A DNA stretch of 64,000 nucleotides, from assembly GCA_022072445.1 (NCBI GenBank), contig JAJVHV010000011.1:1-64000 (forward strand). Direction: 5' to 3'. Shown in pieces: positions 26,853 to 34,773 of this stretch. Position numbers and translations under genes: made by a program. The notes beneath the pieces are model-generated. The model was not told where the DNA came from. It made no database searches and worked only from the letters and a program-made list of their open reading frames with translations. The stretch's first letter is position 1. Each line of letters opens with the position of its first letter. Source of the DNA: Phycisphaerae bacterium. GTDB lineage: Bacteria; Planctomycetota; Phycisphaerae; UBA1845; Fen-1342.

Positions 26853-27014
26853 CTGGCCGGTCTCGCGCGCGTGCGAGTCTCTGACATTCCAGCCGTGCTG
26901 ACGAGCAACGAGCCGGTCTGGCCGGTCTCGCGCGCGTGCGAGTCTCTGAGCCGAAAGTCGCCGCCGATTGCGATGGGGCCAGCTGGCCGGTCTCGCGCGC
27001 GTGCGAGTCTCTGA
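26853..27014. repeat. Three 32-bp palindromic repeats with two 33-bp unique spacers
   Basis: Identical 32-bp copies lie at 26853-26884, 26918-26949 and 26983-27014. They start CTGGCCGGTCTCGCGCGCGT and end GCGAGTCTCTGA. The core CTCGC-GCGCGT-GCGAG is an inverted repeat. The two spacers (26885-26917 and 26950-26982) are each exactly 33 bp and unlike each other. The geometry matches a minimal CRISPR array, but no cas gene is within the window. The interval 26829-27166 contains no gene; besides these repeats it holds a CTGAACCCC stretch near 27050-27070. Confidence 0.85.
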
Positions 27015-27166
27015 AGTATGGGCTCGCTTGGCGAAAAGACCGGGCCGAGTCCCTGAACCCCGAACCTTGCACGTCGCCCGTCCACTCGTGCCAACCAGCC
27101 CGGACGGCCCTAAGATACCGCGCTTCGATAGGCCGGCTCCGCCCCGGCCGAAAGGACGCTGACGCG

Positions 27167-29164
27167 ATGCGCTGGAGCCAGTTCTTCATCCCGACCACCA
27201 AGGAATCCCCTAAGGACGCCACCGCCGCGTCGCACATTCTCATGCTGCGTGCCGGCCTCATCCGCCAGCTCGCCGCCGGCATCTACTCGTACCTACCGCT
27301 TGGCTATCGCACGCTCCGCAAAGTCGCCGAGATCGTCCGCCAGGAAATGAACCGCGCCGGCGCCGTCGAGCTCAACATGCCGGTCCTCCAGCCGGTCGAC
27401 CTCTGGGAGCAGACCGGCCGGACCGCCGCCATGGGAGACGTGCTCCTGCGGCTCCGCCCCATTCACAGCGGCGACCACAGCGATTGGCGCTCGCACACCG
27501 TCCTGGGCCCCACGCATGAAGAAGTTGTCACCGAGATCGCGCGGGCCTATCTGAACAGCTACAAGCAGCTTCCCATCACGCTCTACCAGATTCAGGTGAA
27601 GTTCCGCGGCGAAGCACGCCCCAAGAGCGGCGTTCTGCGGACGCGCGAATTCCTCATGAAAGACGCTTACAGCTTCGACGCCGACACGGCCGGCCTCGAC
27701 CTCAGCTACCAGAAGATGTACGACGCCTACTGCCGCATCTTCAGCCGCTGCGGCCTGCCCTACGTCGCGGTCGAAGCCGACACCGGCGCCATCGGCGGCG
27801 ACGTCTCGCACGAGTTCATGGTGCTGACCGACGCCGGCGAAGACACCGTCGCGATCAGCGAAAGCGGCGACTACGCGGCGAACACGGAACGCGCCACGGC
27901 GTTTTTCGACGCCAGCCACGAAGCCACGCGGCCACGAAGCCACACAGAGCAAGAGCCGGCGGAGGGTGAGGCTCCTGCCGAGCCGCTGCGCGAGGTGCAC
28001 ACGCCCGGCGCCGGCCGCGTCGACGACGTCTGCAAGCTCCTCGGCACCGCGCCCGCACAGATGATCAAGACACTCATCTACACCGGCACATACCCCACGA
28101 ACCCGAGCAACGCCACCCAGCCGAGCAACGCCACCCAGCCGAGCAACGCCACCCAGCCGAGCAACGCCACCCGGCCGAGCAACGCCACCCGGCCGAGCCC
28201 CGACCGTAAGGGAGGGGTCTCGTCCCAAAGCGCACCGGCCACCGACATCGCGCCGACGATCCGCCTCGTCGTGCTCGTCCGCGGCGACCACGAAATCAAC
28301 GAGATCAAGCTCCGTAAAGCCGCCGAAGCCGCCTGCGGGCAAATGGGTCTCACGCTCGAACTCGCCGACCCGCGCACTATCGAGGGCCTGACCGGCGCCG
28401 CCGTCGGCTTCGCCGGCCCGCAGGGCCTTGCGGCGCGCTTCCGCCAAGGCGACCTGCTGCTCATCGACCGCGACGTCACACGCATGCGCTCCGCCGCCAG
28501 CGGCGCCAATCGCACCGACTACCACGTCACCGGCGTGACGCCCGGCCGCGATTTCCCGCTCGAAACGCCACCTGGAGCGGCGTTCGTCGTCGCCGTCGCC
28601 GACATTCGCATGGTGGTGGACGGCGATCGTTCGCCCACTGGCAGCGGCGCGCCGATCCGCCTGAAGACCGCCATTGAAGTCGGCCACGTCTTCAAGCTCG
28701 GCACCAAATACAGCCAGTCGATGGACGCCACTTTCCTGACGCGCGAGGGCAAGCCGCATCCGTTCGTCATGGGCTGCTACGGCATCGGCGTGAACCGCAT
28801 CATCGCCGCTGCGATCGAGTCGAACCACGACGCCAACGGCATCATCTGGCCGCTCTCGATCGCCCCGTTCGAGGTGCTCATCGTCGCCCTCGACCCTAAG
28901 GACGAGCACGTCATGCAGACCGCCGCCAGCCTGCACGACCAGCTCGAAGCCGCCGGCGCCGAAGCGCTGCTCGACGACCGCGACGAACGCGCCGGCTTCA
29001 AGTTCAAGGACGCCGACCTGATCGGGATTCCCCTCCGCGTCGTCGTCGGCAAGAAAAGCCTCGCCGACGGCGTGGTCGAATTCAGCCGCCGCCGCGACGG
29101 CGAAAAACGCCTGCTCGCCCCGGCCGCCGCCGTCGCCGAAGTCCTGTCACAACGGACACCCTGA
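27167..29164 (+). CDS. proS: Prolyl-tRNA synthetase with repeat-derived insertions
   Basis: This class II synthetase charges tRNA-Pro. From ATG 27167 it has 665 aa, against about 570 for the E. coli enzyme. Class II motifs are visible: motif 1 (NRAGAVELNMPVLQPVDLWE), motif 2 near residue 145 (QIQVKFRGEARPKSGVLRTREF) and motif 3 near residue 545 (GCYGIGVNRIIAA). The C-terminal anticodon-binding domain starts at about 565 (PFEVLIVALD). Extra length sits in the YbaK-type editing domain: a 25-residue segment at about 248-272 (HEATRPRSHTEQEPAEGEAP) and a 50-residue segment at about 309-358 with five SNATQP/SNATRP repeats. All known conserved motifs are intact, so the gene is probably functional. 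Confidence 0.95.
   Translation: MRWSQFFIPTTKESPKDATAASHILMLRAGLIRQLAAGIYSYLPLGYRTLRKVAEIVRQEMNRAGAVELNMPVLQPVDLWEQTGRTAAMGDVLLRLRPIHSGDHSDWRSHTVLGPTHEEVVTEIARAYLNSYKQLPITLYQIQVKFRGEARPKSGVLRTREFLMKDAYSFDADTAGLDLSYQKMYDAYCRIFSRCGLPYVAVEADTGAIGGDVSHEFMVLTDAGEDTVAISESGDYAANTERATAFFDASHEATRPRSHTEQEPAEGEAPAEPLREVHTPGAGRVDDVCKLLGTAPAQMIKTLIYTGTYPTNPSNATQPSNATQPSNATQPSNATRPSNATRPSPDRKGGVSSQSAPATDIAPTIRLVVLVRGDHEINEIKLRKAAEAACGQMGLTLELADPRTIEGLTGAAVGFAGPQGLAARFRQGDLLLIDRDVTRMRSAASGANRTDYHVTGVTPGRDFPLETPPGAAFVVAVADIRMVVDGDRSPTGSGAPIRLKTAIEVGHVFKLGTKYSQSMDATFLTREGKPHPFVMGCYGIGVNRIIAAAIESNHDANGIIWPLSIAPFEVLIVALDPKDEHVMQTAASLHDQLEAAGAEALLDDRDERAGFKFKDADLIGIPLRVVVGKKSLADGVVEFSRRRDGEKRLLAPAAAVAEVLSQRTP
28106..28218 (+). 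repeat. Five 18-bp tandem units plus a GAGCC-family motif inside proS
   Basis: The 18-bp unit AGCAACGCCACCCAGCCG is repeated at 28106, 28124, 28142, 28160 and 28178; the last two have CGG for CAG. At 28195-28218 follows GAGCCCCGACCGTAAGGGAG plus GGGT, a copy of the motif seen at 2794-2817 (three differences) and, inverted, at 7107-7130. The unit is a multiple of three and the proS frame is maintained. Confidence 0.9.
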
Positions 29165-29200
29165 ATGCGACCCTTCCGCCCCTGCGTCCCCTGTTCTCTC

Positions 29201-29770
29201 TCACCGCGACGCCGCGCAGTTCGACCCTGACGCGCAGACCAGCGTCGGATCGAGCAGCCGCGCGAAATCCCGCACCGCCTGCCGCTCGGAGAGCCGCGAG
29301 TTCACGTGTGGGCGGGCCGTCTTGAGCCGTGTCTGGGCCGACCGCGGGTCGAGCCCGTAGCGCCGCATCAGGTAACAAAGCACCAGCGTCGCGCTGCGCC
29401 CGCGGCCGGCCTTGCAGTGCACGTACACCTTGCGGCCTTCCGCGATCTGCCGCTCGATGAACTCGACGCCTTCCCGCAGCCGCGCAGCGCTGGGGCTGTG
29501 ATAGTCGAGCGTCGGCAGGTAGAGCTGCCGCATGTCCAGGGCCCGCAGCTCCGGCGCAAAGCCCGAGAACTCCTCGCACATGTTCACGATCGCGCCGACC
29601 CGCATCCCCGCCAGCTCGCGCAGATCGCCGCGCGTCGGCACCGCTCCGATCAGCACGTCGTCGTCCACCCAGTTCCAACGCCGCCACAACCCGGTCGCGC
29701 ACATCAACCGGTTGAACCACAGCGACGGGAAGTAGGTCACGTGAACCGCGACACGCAGCAGGGCGACCAT
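29201..29770 (-). CDS. Dual-specificity (tyrosine) protein phosphatase family
   Basis: The predicted protein is 189 aa from ATG 29770, overlapping the stop of the upstream gene by one base (TGATG); GTG 29773 is an alternative. The catalytic P-loop VHCKAGRGRS contains Cys119 and Arg125. Asp89 in PTLDYHSP is the likely general acid. The N-terminus is hydrophobic (MVALLRVAVHVTYFPSLWF), suggesting membrane association. The layout resembles PTPMT1-type phosphatases, which in mitochondria act on phosphatidylglycerol phosphate; a lipid substrate is therefore conceivable. It lies last in a three-gene overlapping operon with a rhodanese and a phosphodiesterase-like lipoprotein. Confidence 0.88.
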   Translation of the reverse strand: MVALLRVAVHVTYFPSLWFNRLMCATGLWRRWNWVDDDVLIGAVPTRGDLRELAGMRVGAIVNMCEEFSGFAPELRALDMRQLYLPTLDYHSPSAARLREGVEFIERQIAEGRKVYVHCKAGRGRSATLVLCYLMRRYGLDPRSAQTRLKTARPHVNSRLSERQAVRDFARLLDPTLVCASGSNCAASR

Positions 29771-31446
29771 CACGATGGCATCTCCGCGGCGTGCTTCAGT
29801 TGCGGCGCGATACTCCGGCCGTCGATCCGCACGCCGAGGTCCTCGATCCCGGCTTGCAGCAGTTCCAGCAGTGTGGGCGTCACGTCAACCATCCGCGCGG
29901 CTCCAATCTCACAACCTCCCGGCAGGTCCGGGCCAGCAAAGAATAGCGTGATCCGCATGTCCGACGCCAGACATGACCCATGCCCGGATCGTTCGTCATT
30001 CTGAAACGTCCCGCGCTCCGAGGCAAACAGCACGATGTCGCCGCTCCGCCGCGACCGGAACATCTCCACCACCTGCGGAACAAAATCCGGCACGCGCAGC
30101 TCCGCCGTCGCAGTCAGCCACGCTTGCGAATCGTGCCAGCCCGCTTCGACGAACGCCCGCTGCTCGGCCGTCTGCCCATATCCTAGCGCGTCGCCCACCT
30201 CGTTGATCAGCCGGTACCTCAGGCCCGACCCGCCACCCGCCTCGGCGGACTCCGCTTCCACCACGGCTCGCCCGTGCCGCGAGTACACCTCCACGCGGTC
30301 TGCCCCCGCCGAAACCACCGCCAGCTCAACCCCGCGCTGCGCGAACAGTGCCGCCGGATCGCTCAGCGCACCCGTCGCGCCCTCCGGCCACAGCAACGCC
30401 CGCAGTCGCTCCAGCGGCGGCGACGTGTGCCAGCCGTCCGGCCCGCGCACGTGAATCGCGCTGCCGCGAAACGAGCCGTTCGCCACGTACGCGTCATACG
30501 GCGCAAACGCCGCGTACCGCCGCGCATAGTCCCCCGCGGGCGCATCCTCCTGGCTGACGCGCAGGGCGTGCGTGCGGCGGAACCAGCCCGCCACGTCGAG
30601 GTACTCGTCCGCGCCGTACGCGACGTGTCCATGGTCGCTCACCAGCACCCAATACGTGTTCTCCAGCAGCCCGGCCTGCTCCCACGCCGACACGATGCGG
30701 CCGATCTGCACGTCGGCGTTGCGGACGGCGTCGCGATACTGTCTGGAATCTGTGCTGAAGCGATGCCCAAGTTCGTCGATGCCCGGAAAGTAAAACACCG
30801 TCAGCGCCGGCCAGCGGCCGGCCGACCGCGCCACGTCGTCGATCTGCGCGGCGTAGTCGCCCGTCTGCCGGTCGTGCCCGACGTAGTCGCCGGTCATCCA
30901 GCGCAGCGCCATCCGCAGATCGTCCTCGAGCACGACGCTCGCGCCGCGCCGCGTGTGAAGCTGCACCGCGAGGGTCAGCCGGTCGGCCAGCCGCTCGAAA
31001 ATCGTCGGCGCCAGAAACTGCTGGTTGACGTTGCGAAACGTGTCGGCACGGATGTAGTACTCCGTCGCCAGCGCATGGCGATCAAACCAGCGATTGCCGA
31101 CGATCCCGTGCCGACCCGGAAAAACGCCCGTCACCAGTGAGACTGTGTTCGGATACGTGTTCGACGGCATCGAGGCTATGGCGTTCCGCACGCGCACGCC
31201 GCCGCGCACGAACCGCCGCGCGACGTTTGGCAGCTCTCCCGCCGCCAGCATCTCGTCGAGCACGCCCGCGTCCAGCCCGTCGGTGAAAAGCACCACCGCG
31301 CTGCGCTCCGGACGCACGACCCGCGGCGGCACGTCGAGCTTGATCGGTCCATCCAGCGCGCAGCCCGCCGCCAACAGCGCCGCGTGCATCGCCGCCAGCG
31401 CCACTCCCACCGCACCCGCCCTCATTCTCCGTCGCCCCCGTCTCAT
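29770..31446 (-). CDS. Alkaline phosphatase/phosphodiesterase-superfamily lipoprotein
   Basis: The predicted protein is 558 aa from ATG 31446, which overlaps the rhodanese stop (ATGA). The signal RMRAGAVGVALAAMHAALLA ends in AAGC, placing a lipidated Cys at residue 29. The nucleotide pyrophosphatase/phosphodiesterase motifs are: metal Asp in VVLFTDGLDAG, the Thr nucleophile in SNTYPNTVSLVTGVFPGRHG, PGIDELGHRF (Asp/His), and SDHGH (Asp/His/His). These match the two-zinc NPP/type I phosphodiesterase family. The protein should act outside the cytoplasm on a phosphodiester or phosphomonoester; the substrate is unknown. The neighbouring intracellular phosphatase and rhodanese suggest a shared function. 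Confidence 0.9.
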   Translation of the reverse strand: MRRGRRRMRAGAVGVALAAMHAALLAAGCALDGPIKLDVPPRVVRPERSAVVLFTDGLDAGVLDEMLAAGELPNVARRFVRGGVRVRNAIASMPSNTYPNTVSLVTGVFPGRHGIVGNRWFDRHALATEYYIRADTFRNVNQQFLAPTIFERLADRLTLAVQLHTRRGASVVLEDDLRMALRWMTGDYVGHDRQTGDYAAQIDDVARSAGRWPALTVFYFPGIDELGHRFSTDSRQYRDAVRNADVQIGRIVSAWEQAGLLENTYWVLVSDHGHVAYGADEYLDVAGWFRRTHALRVSQEDAPAGDYARRYAAFAPYDAYVANGSFRGSAIHVRGPDGWHTSPPLERLRALLWPEGATGALSDPAALFAQRGVELAVVSAGADRVEVYSRHGRAVVEAESAEAGGGSGLRYRLINEVGDALGYGQTAEQRAFVEAGWHDSQAWLTATAELRVPDFVPQVVEMFRSRRSGDIVLFASERGTFQNDERSGHGSCLASDMRITLFFAGPDLPGGCEIGAARMVDVTPTLLELLQAGIEDLGVRIDGRSIAPQLKHAAEMPS

Positions 31447-31769
31447 GCGTAACGCGGCACACTCGGGTCGAGCTGCTCCGACCACGCGTCGATCCCGCCA
31501 CGCATGCTGCTTACCCGCGCGAATCCCTGCTGCTGAAGGAATGCGGCGACACTGCGGCTGCGCACGCCATGGTGGCAAAACACCACGCACTCCACGTCCG
31601 GATCAAGCTCACCCGCCCGGCGGGCGATATCCCCCATCGGAATGTGCACCGCGCCGGCGATCCGCGCCAGCCGCAGCTCATCGTGCTCGCGGCAATCGAG
31701 CAGCACCAGCCGCTCCCGTTGATCAAGCCTCCGCCGAACGTCGGCGGGCGATACTTCGTTCACGTGCAT
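31443..31769 (-). CDS. Single-domain rhodanese
   Basis: The predicted protein is 108 aa from ATG 31769 (MHVNEVSPADVRRRL). The longer upstream frame is Arg-rich and has no homologous look, so it is rejected. The catalytic loop is CHHGVRS with Cys65, and the rhodanese signature LLDCREHDELRLARIAGAVH is at residues 24-43. It has the size of GlpE/PspE proteins, which transfer sulfane sulfur from thiosulfate to thiophilic acceptors. It has no signal peptide, so it is cytoplasmic. It is the first gene of the rhodanese-phosphodiesterase-phosphatase operon. Confidence 0.9.
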   Translation of the reverse strand: MHVNEVSPADVRRRLDQRERLVLLDCREHDELRLARIAGAVHIPMGDIARRAGELDPDVECVVFCHHGVRSRSVAAFLQQQGFARVSSMRGGIDAWSEQLDPSVPRYA

Positions 31770-32056
31770 AGCGTTGTCCCACTCATCGAAGTCGCCGCCG
31801 GCCTCCAAATCCAGCGCCGGAGCCGCGCGCGTCAGCCAGCGGCGGACGGTCCGGGCGCGCCTGGTGCGCTCCGGTCCGAGCCCGGAGCGGCAGCGACGAG
31901 CCTGGTCCGCCAAGCCCGCGGCAGTATTCCCGCAACCCGCCCGCACGGTCAAGCCACGACTCGACCCCGAACGCCTGAGTCCTGAACCCTGAACCCCGGA
32001 CCCCTCCCCGCACTATCATGATGGAGTACACTTGGTGTCCCCGTGGAGCGGCGAAT

Positions 32057-33328
32057 ATGACGCGCAGCAGCGCAGCAACGGCCGGCGAATCACCTTTCAG
32101 CCCGATTGAGACCATCATTGACGAGCTGCGCCGCGGCCGGATCATCGTGCTGGTCGACGACGAGGACCGCGAGAACGAGGGCGACTTCGTCTGCGCCGCC
32201 GAGCACATCACGCCCGAAAAGGTCAACTTCATGCTCCGGCACGGCCGCGGCACGCTCTGTGTTCCCCTGACGCGCAGCCGCTGCGAACAGCTTCAGCTCG
32301 CCCCGCAATCCGCGATCAACACGACGCGCTTCGCCACGGCCTTCACCGTCACCGTCGACGCGTCCCCGCGCTTCGGCGTCAGCACGGGCGTTTCGGCGCA
32401 CGACCGGGCGGCGACGATCCGGCTGATGGCGGACGAGGCTGCACAGGCGGAAGATTTCGTCCGCCCGGGGCATGTGAATCCGCTCATGGCCCGCGACGGA
32501 GGCGTGCTGGTGCGCGCCGGTCAGACCGAGGGCTCCGTCGATCTGTGCCGGCTGGCCGGGCTGTTCCCCGCCGCCGCGATCATTGAGATTCTGAACGAAG
32601 ACGGCACGATGGCGCGCGTTCCGCAGCTCGCCGAGATCTGCCGCCGGCTCGACGTCAGGATGTGCACCATCGCCGACCTGATCGAGTATCGCATGCGCCG
32701 CGAGCGGATCGTCGAGCGCGTCGAGGCCGTGCCGATCCGCAACCAGTATGGCGAGTGGCTGCTGGTGGCGTACCGCAGCCCGACCGACGGCGGTACGCAC
32801 GTGGCAATGTGCATGGGTGACGTCGGCCGCGTCGACGAGGCCGGCCGCCCGATCGCGTCGGACCAGCCGGCACTGGTACGCGTGCACTCCGAGTGCCTCA
32901 CCGGCGACGTGTTCGGCTCGATGCGCTGCGAATGTGGCGAGCAACTGGCCCTGGCGATGGAGGCCATCGCGCGCGAGGGGCGCGGCGTGCTCGTCTACCT
33001 GCGGCAGGAGGGGCGCGGCATCGGCCTGGTGAACAAGCTGCATGCCTACCGGCTTCAGGACGAGGGGCTCGACACGGTCGAGGCGAACCAGGCCCTGGGC
33101 CTGCCGGTCGACCGCCGCGACTACGGCATCGGCGCCCAGATTCTGCGTGACGTCGGCGTGTCGCGCGTCCGCATCCTGACCAACAATCCCAAGAAAGTCT
33201 CGCGGCTGGCGGTTTATGGTCTCGAGGTCGTCGAGCAGCTCCCGCTCGAAGTGCCGCCGAACGATTCCAACCGCCGCTATCTCCAGGCTAAGAAGAGCAA
33301 GCTGGGCCACACGCTGCGCGAAGTGTGA
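32057..33328 (+). CDS. ribBA: Bifunctional DHBP synthase / GTP cyclohydrolase II
   Basis: This enzyme makes two riboflavin precursors: 3,4-dihydroxy-2-butanone 4-phosphate from ribulose 5-phosphate, and 2,5-diamino-6-ribosylamino-4-pyrimidinone phosphate from GTP. From ATG 32057 (GGAG about 10 bases upstream) the protein is 423 aa. The RibB half (about 15-220) shows [22 protein letters not shown] and RPGHVNPL. The RibA half (about 228-423) shows [20 protein letters not shown] (three zinc Cys), [15 protein letters not shown] and [10 protein letters not shown]. Both active sites look complete. No other rib gene and no FMN riboswitch-like structure were seen upstream. Confidence 0.97.
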   Translation: MTRSSAATAGESPFSPIETIIDELRRGRIIVLVDDEDRENEGDFVCAAEHITPEKVNFMLRHGRGTLCVPLTRSRCEQLQLAPQSAINTTRFATAFTVTVDASPRFGVSTGVSAHDRAATIRLMADEAAQAEDFVRPGHVNPLMARDGGVLVRAGQTEGSVDLCRLAGLFPAAAIIEILNEDGTMARVPQLAEICRRLDVRMCTIADLIEYRMRRERIVERVEAVPIRNQYGEWLLVAYRSPTDGGTHVAMCMGDVGRVDEAGRPIASDQPALVRVHSECLTGDVFGSMRCECGEQLALAMEAIAREGRGVLVYLRQEGRGIGLVNKLHAYRLQDEGLDTVEANQALGLPVDRRDYGIGAQILRDVGVSRVRILTNNPKKVSRLAVYGLEVVEQLPLEVPPNDSNRRYLQAKKSKLGHTLREV

Positions 33329-33395
33329 GGCGGCGGCGTTGCGCTTGCGCCGGGGGCTCGGTTCGGGTCCGCGCGACTTGTGTCGACCTATCAGA

Positions 33396-33550
33396 ACCCC
33401 TCACGCCCGTGAGGGGTCGGAGGCGGGAGGCATGCCGGGCCGGGAACGTCGTCAGGGCGCAGGAGCGTCGCGCCGTGCGGCCCCCGACTGGCGTCGGGGG
33501 TTCGGATTTCGGCGACTTGCGTCGGGTATCTCCCCCGACTTGCGTCGGGG
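33396..33550. repeat. Cluster of GC-rich tetraloop palindromes
   Basis: Perfect hairpins lie at 33396-33417 (ACCCCTCAC-gccc-GTGAGGGGT), 33481-33500 (CCCCCGAC-tggc-GTCGGGGG) and 33533-33550 (CCCCGAC-ttgc-GTCGGGG). Degenerate copies of CGACTTGCGTCG lie at about 33374-33386 and 33513-33525. They fill the space between ribBA and the convergent coiled-coil gene and could terminate transcription from both sides. Confidence 0.85.
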
Positions 33551-33563
33551 TGCGCTTGGCTAA

Positions 33564-34628
33564 CTAGCCCTGCTTCGGCCTTTCGGCCTTGCGGCTGCGC
33601 TGCTCGCGGGTGGGCAGCTTCTCCAGATCGTCCTTGAGCTGCTGGAAGTAACGATCGACGCGTGAGGTCAGCTCGGTAATCTCCTTGTCAACTGCCGTCC
33701 GCTCTTCGTCGTTCTGCGCCGCCTTGCGCTTTTTATCCAGGCGGTCCATGGCGGCGACGGTCGAGGACTTGCGCAGGAACTGATCGCGCAGCTCGCGATA
33801 CTTGCGGAGCGACTTGCGAGCCGAGTTCTGCTGGGCCGAATCCAGGTCGTACATGCGGATGAAGTCTTCGACGTACCGGGTCCACTCATCGGCCGGCTCG
33901 GCCGCTTTGGCCGCCGGCTTGCCGTTCTTGGGCTGGTTGGCGGCGACGACAACTTGTGCCTCGGCACCATCGCGCTTGGCGACACCGCTCTCCTGAAGCA
34001 CCTCGCTGCGGGCCTTGTCCATCTCCTGCTGCGCGATGCGGTTCTCCTCGCGCTCCCGCTTGCGCCGCTCACGCTCGTTGGGGGCCCAGTCGGCCGGATC
34101 GAAGCCGCCCTCGCTCCACTCACCGACCTTGTTGCGCGCCATGCTGAAGCCCGTGTCGAACGCCGCCCACTCGGCGTCGAGCTGAATCTGCTGATCGTCG
34201 GTCATGAACTCGCGCATCTTGTCGGTCGATTCGTGCACGACGTCCTTGAATTTGTCCAGCAGCGGCAGGGCACGCTGCGCCCAGTCGGCGACAAACTCCG
34301 GCGTGGGCGGCTCATCGCCGAACTGCGCTTGCATGAACTGGTTGGTCAGCTCCTGAATCTCCTCGCGGTGCTCGAGCAGATAACGCGGCAGGGCCTCGCG
34401 AAATATCTCGCGCGTCCGCTCGTTCTGCTCCTCGTCGAAGCCGTAGCGCTCCGTGCTGTCGTCCACCATCCGGTTGACCCACAGCTCGATGGTCTTCTGC
34501 GAGAAGCCCATGAAGAGCGGTTCCTCGCGACGGCGGGCGCGACCCTCGTCTGCGTCGCGGACCTCCTGTCCAGCGGCAAGCAGGCTCCCCAGCAGGGCGA
34601 CGGCGACAAGCGACACCTTCTGGCGCAT
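33564..34628 (-). CDS. Exported coiled-coil-rich protein of unknown function
   Basis: The predicted protein is 354 aa from ATG 34628, with GGAGG about 8 bases upstream. A signal peptide (MRQKVSLVAVALLGSLLAAG) is followed by a highly charged, mostly helical protein. Segments such as NERTREIFREALPRYLLEHREE, RERRKREREENRIAQQEMDKA and EITELTSRVDRYFQQLKDDL have heptad-like patterns and no Cys. No catalytic motif is seen. The layout resembles periplasmic Spy/CpxP-like or 'DUF' helical proteins only in a general way. It lies convergent to ribBA and 145 bases downstream of pyrB on the same strand. Confidence 0.82.
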   Translation of the reverse strand: MRQKVSLVAVALLGSLLAAGQEVRDADEGRARRREEPLFMGFSQKTIELWVNRMVDDSTERYGFDEEQNERTREIFREALPRYLLEHREEIQELTNQFMQAQFGDEPPTPEFVADWAQRALPLLDKFKDVVHESTDKMREFMTDDQQIQLDAEWAAFDTGFSMARNKVGEWSEGGFDPADWAPNERERRKREREENRIAQQEMDKARSEVLQESGVAKRDGAEAQVVVAANQPKNGKPAAKAAEPADEWTRYVEDFIRMYDLDSAQQNSARKSLRKYRELRDQFLRKSSTVAAMDRLDKKRKAAQNDEERTAVDKEITELTSRVDRYFQQLKDDLEKLPTREQRSRKAERPKQG

Positions 34629-34773
34629 TGTGTGATCCTCCAATGACCCATGGTGCATGATAGCAGGCAATCGATCGACAGGCGAGAGCCGGAAGCGCTT
34701 CCGGCCGCGGGGGTGGACGAGGCGGCTGCCATACCGCTGATTTACGCACGGCACAGCGCGGGGTTGCAGCCGG

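Noticed and set aside
26853-27014. A true CRISPR locus
   Set aside because: There are only three repeats, no leader that I can identify, no cas gene in the window, and the repeat is a palindrome of the kind found in dispersed families. It is reported as a repeat with CRISPR-like spacing.
31770-31952. N-terminal extension of the rhodanese
   Set aside because: The extra 61 residues are Arg/Ala-rich without similarity to rhodanese proteins, while ATG 31769 gives a standard single-domain length.
31770-32056. FMN riboswitch upstream of ribBA
   Set aside because: I looked for the conserved RFN-element sequence and stems and did not find them.
34688-34705. 18-bp perfect palindrome as a pyrB terminator
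   Set aside because: No T tract follows on the minus strand. It may be structural but I cannot support termination.
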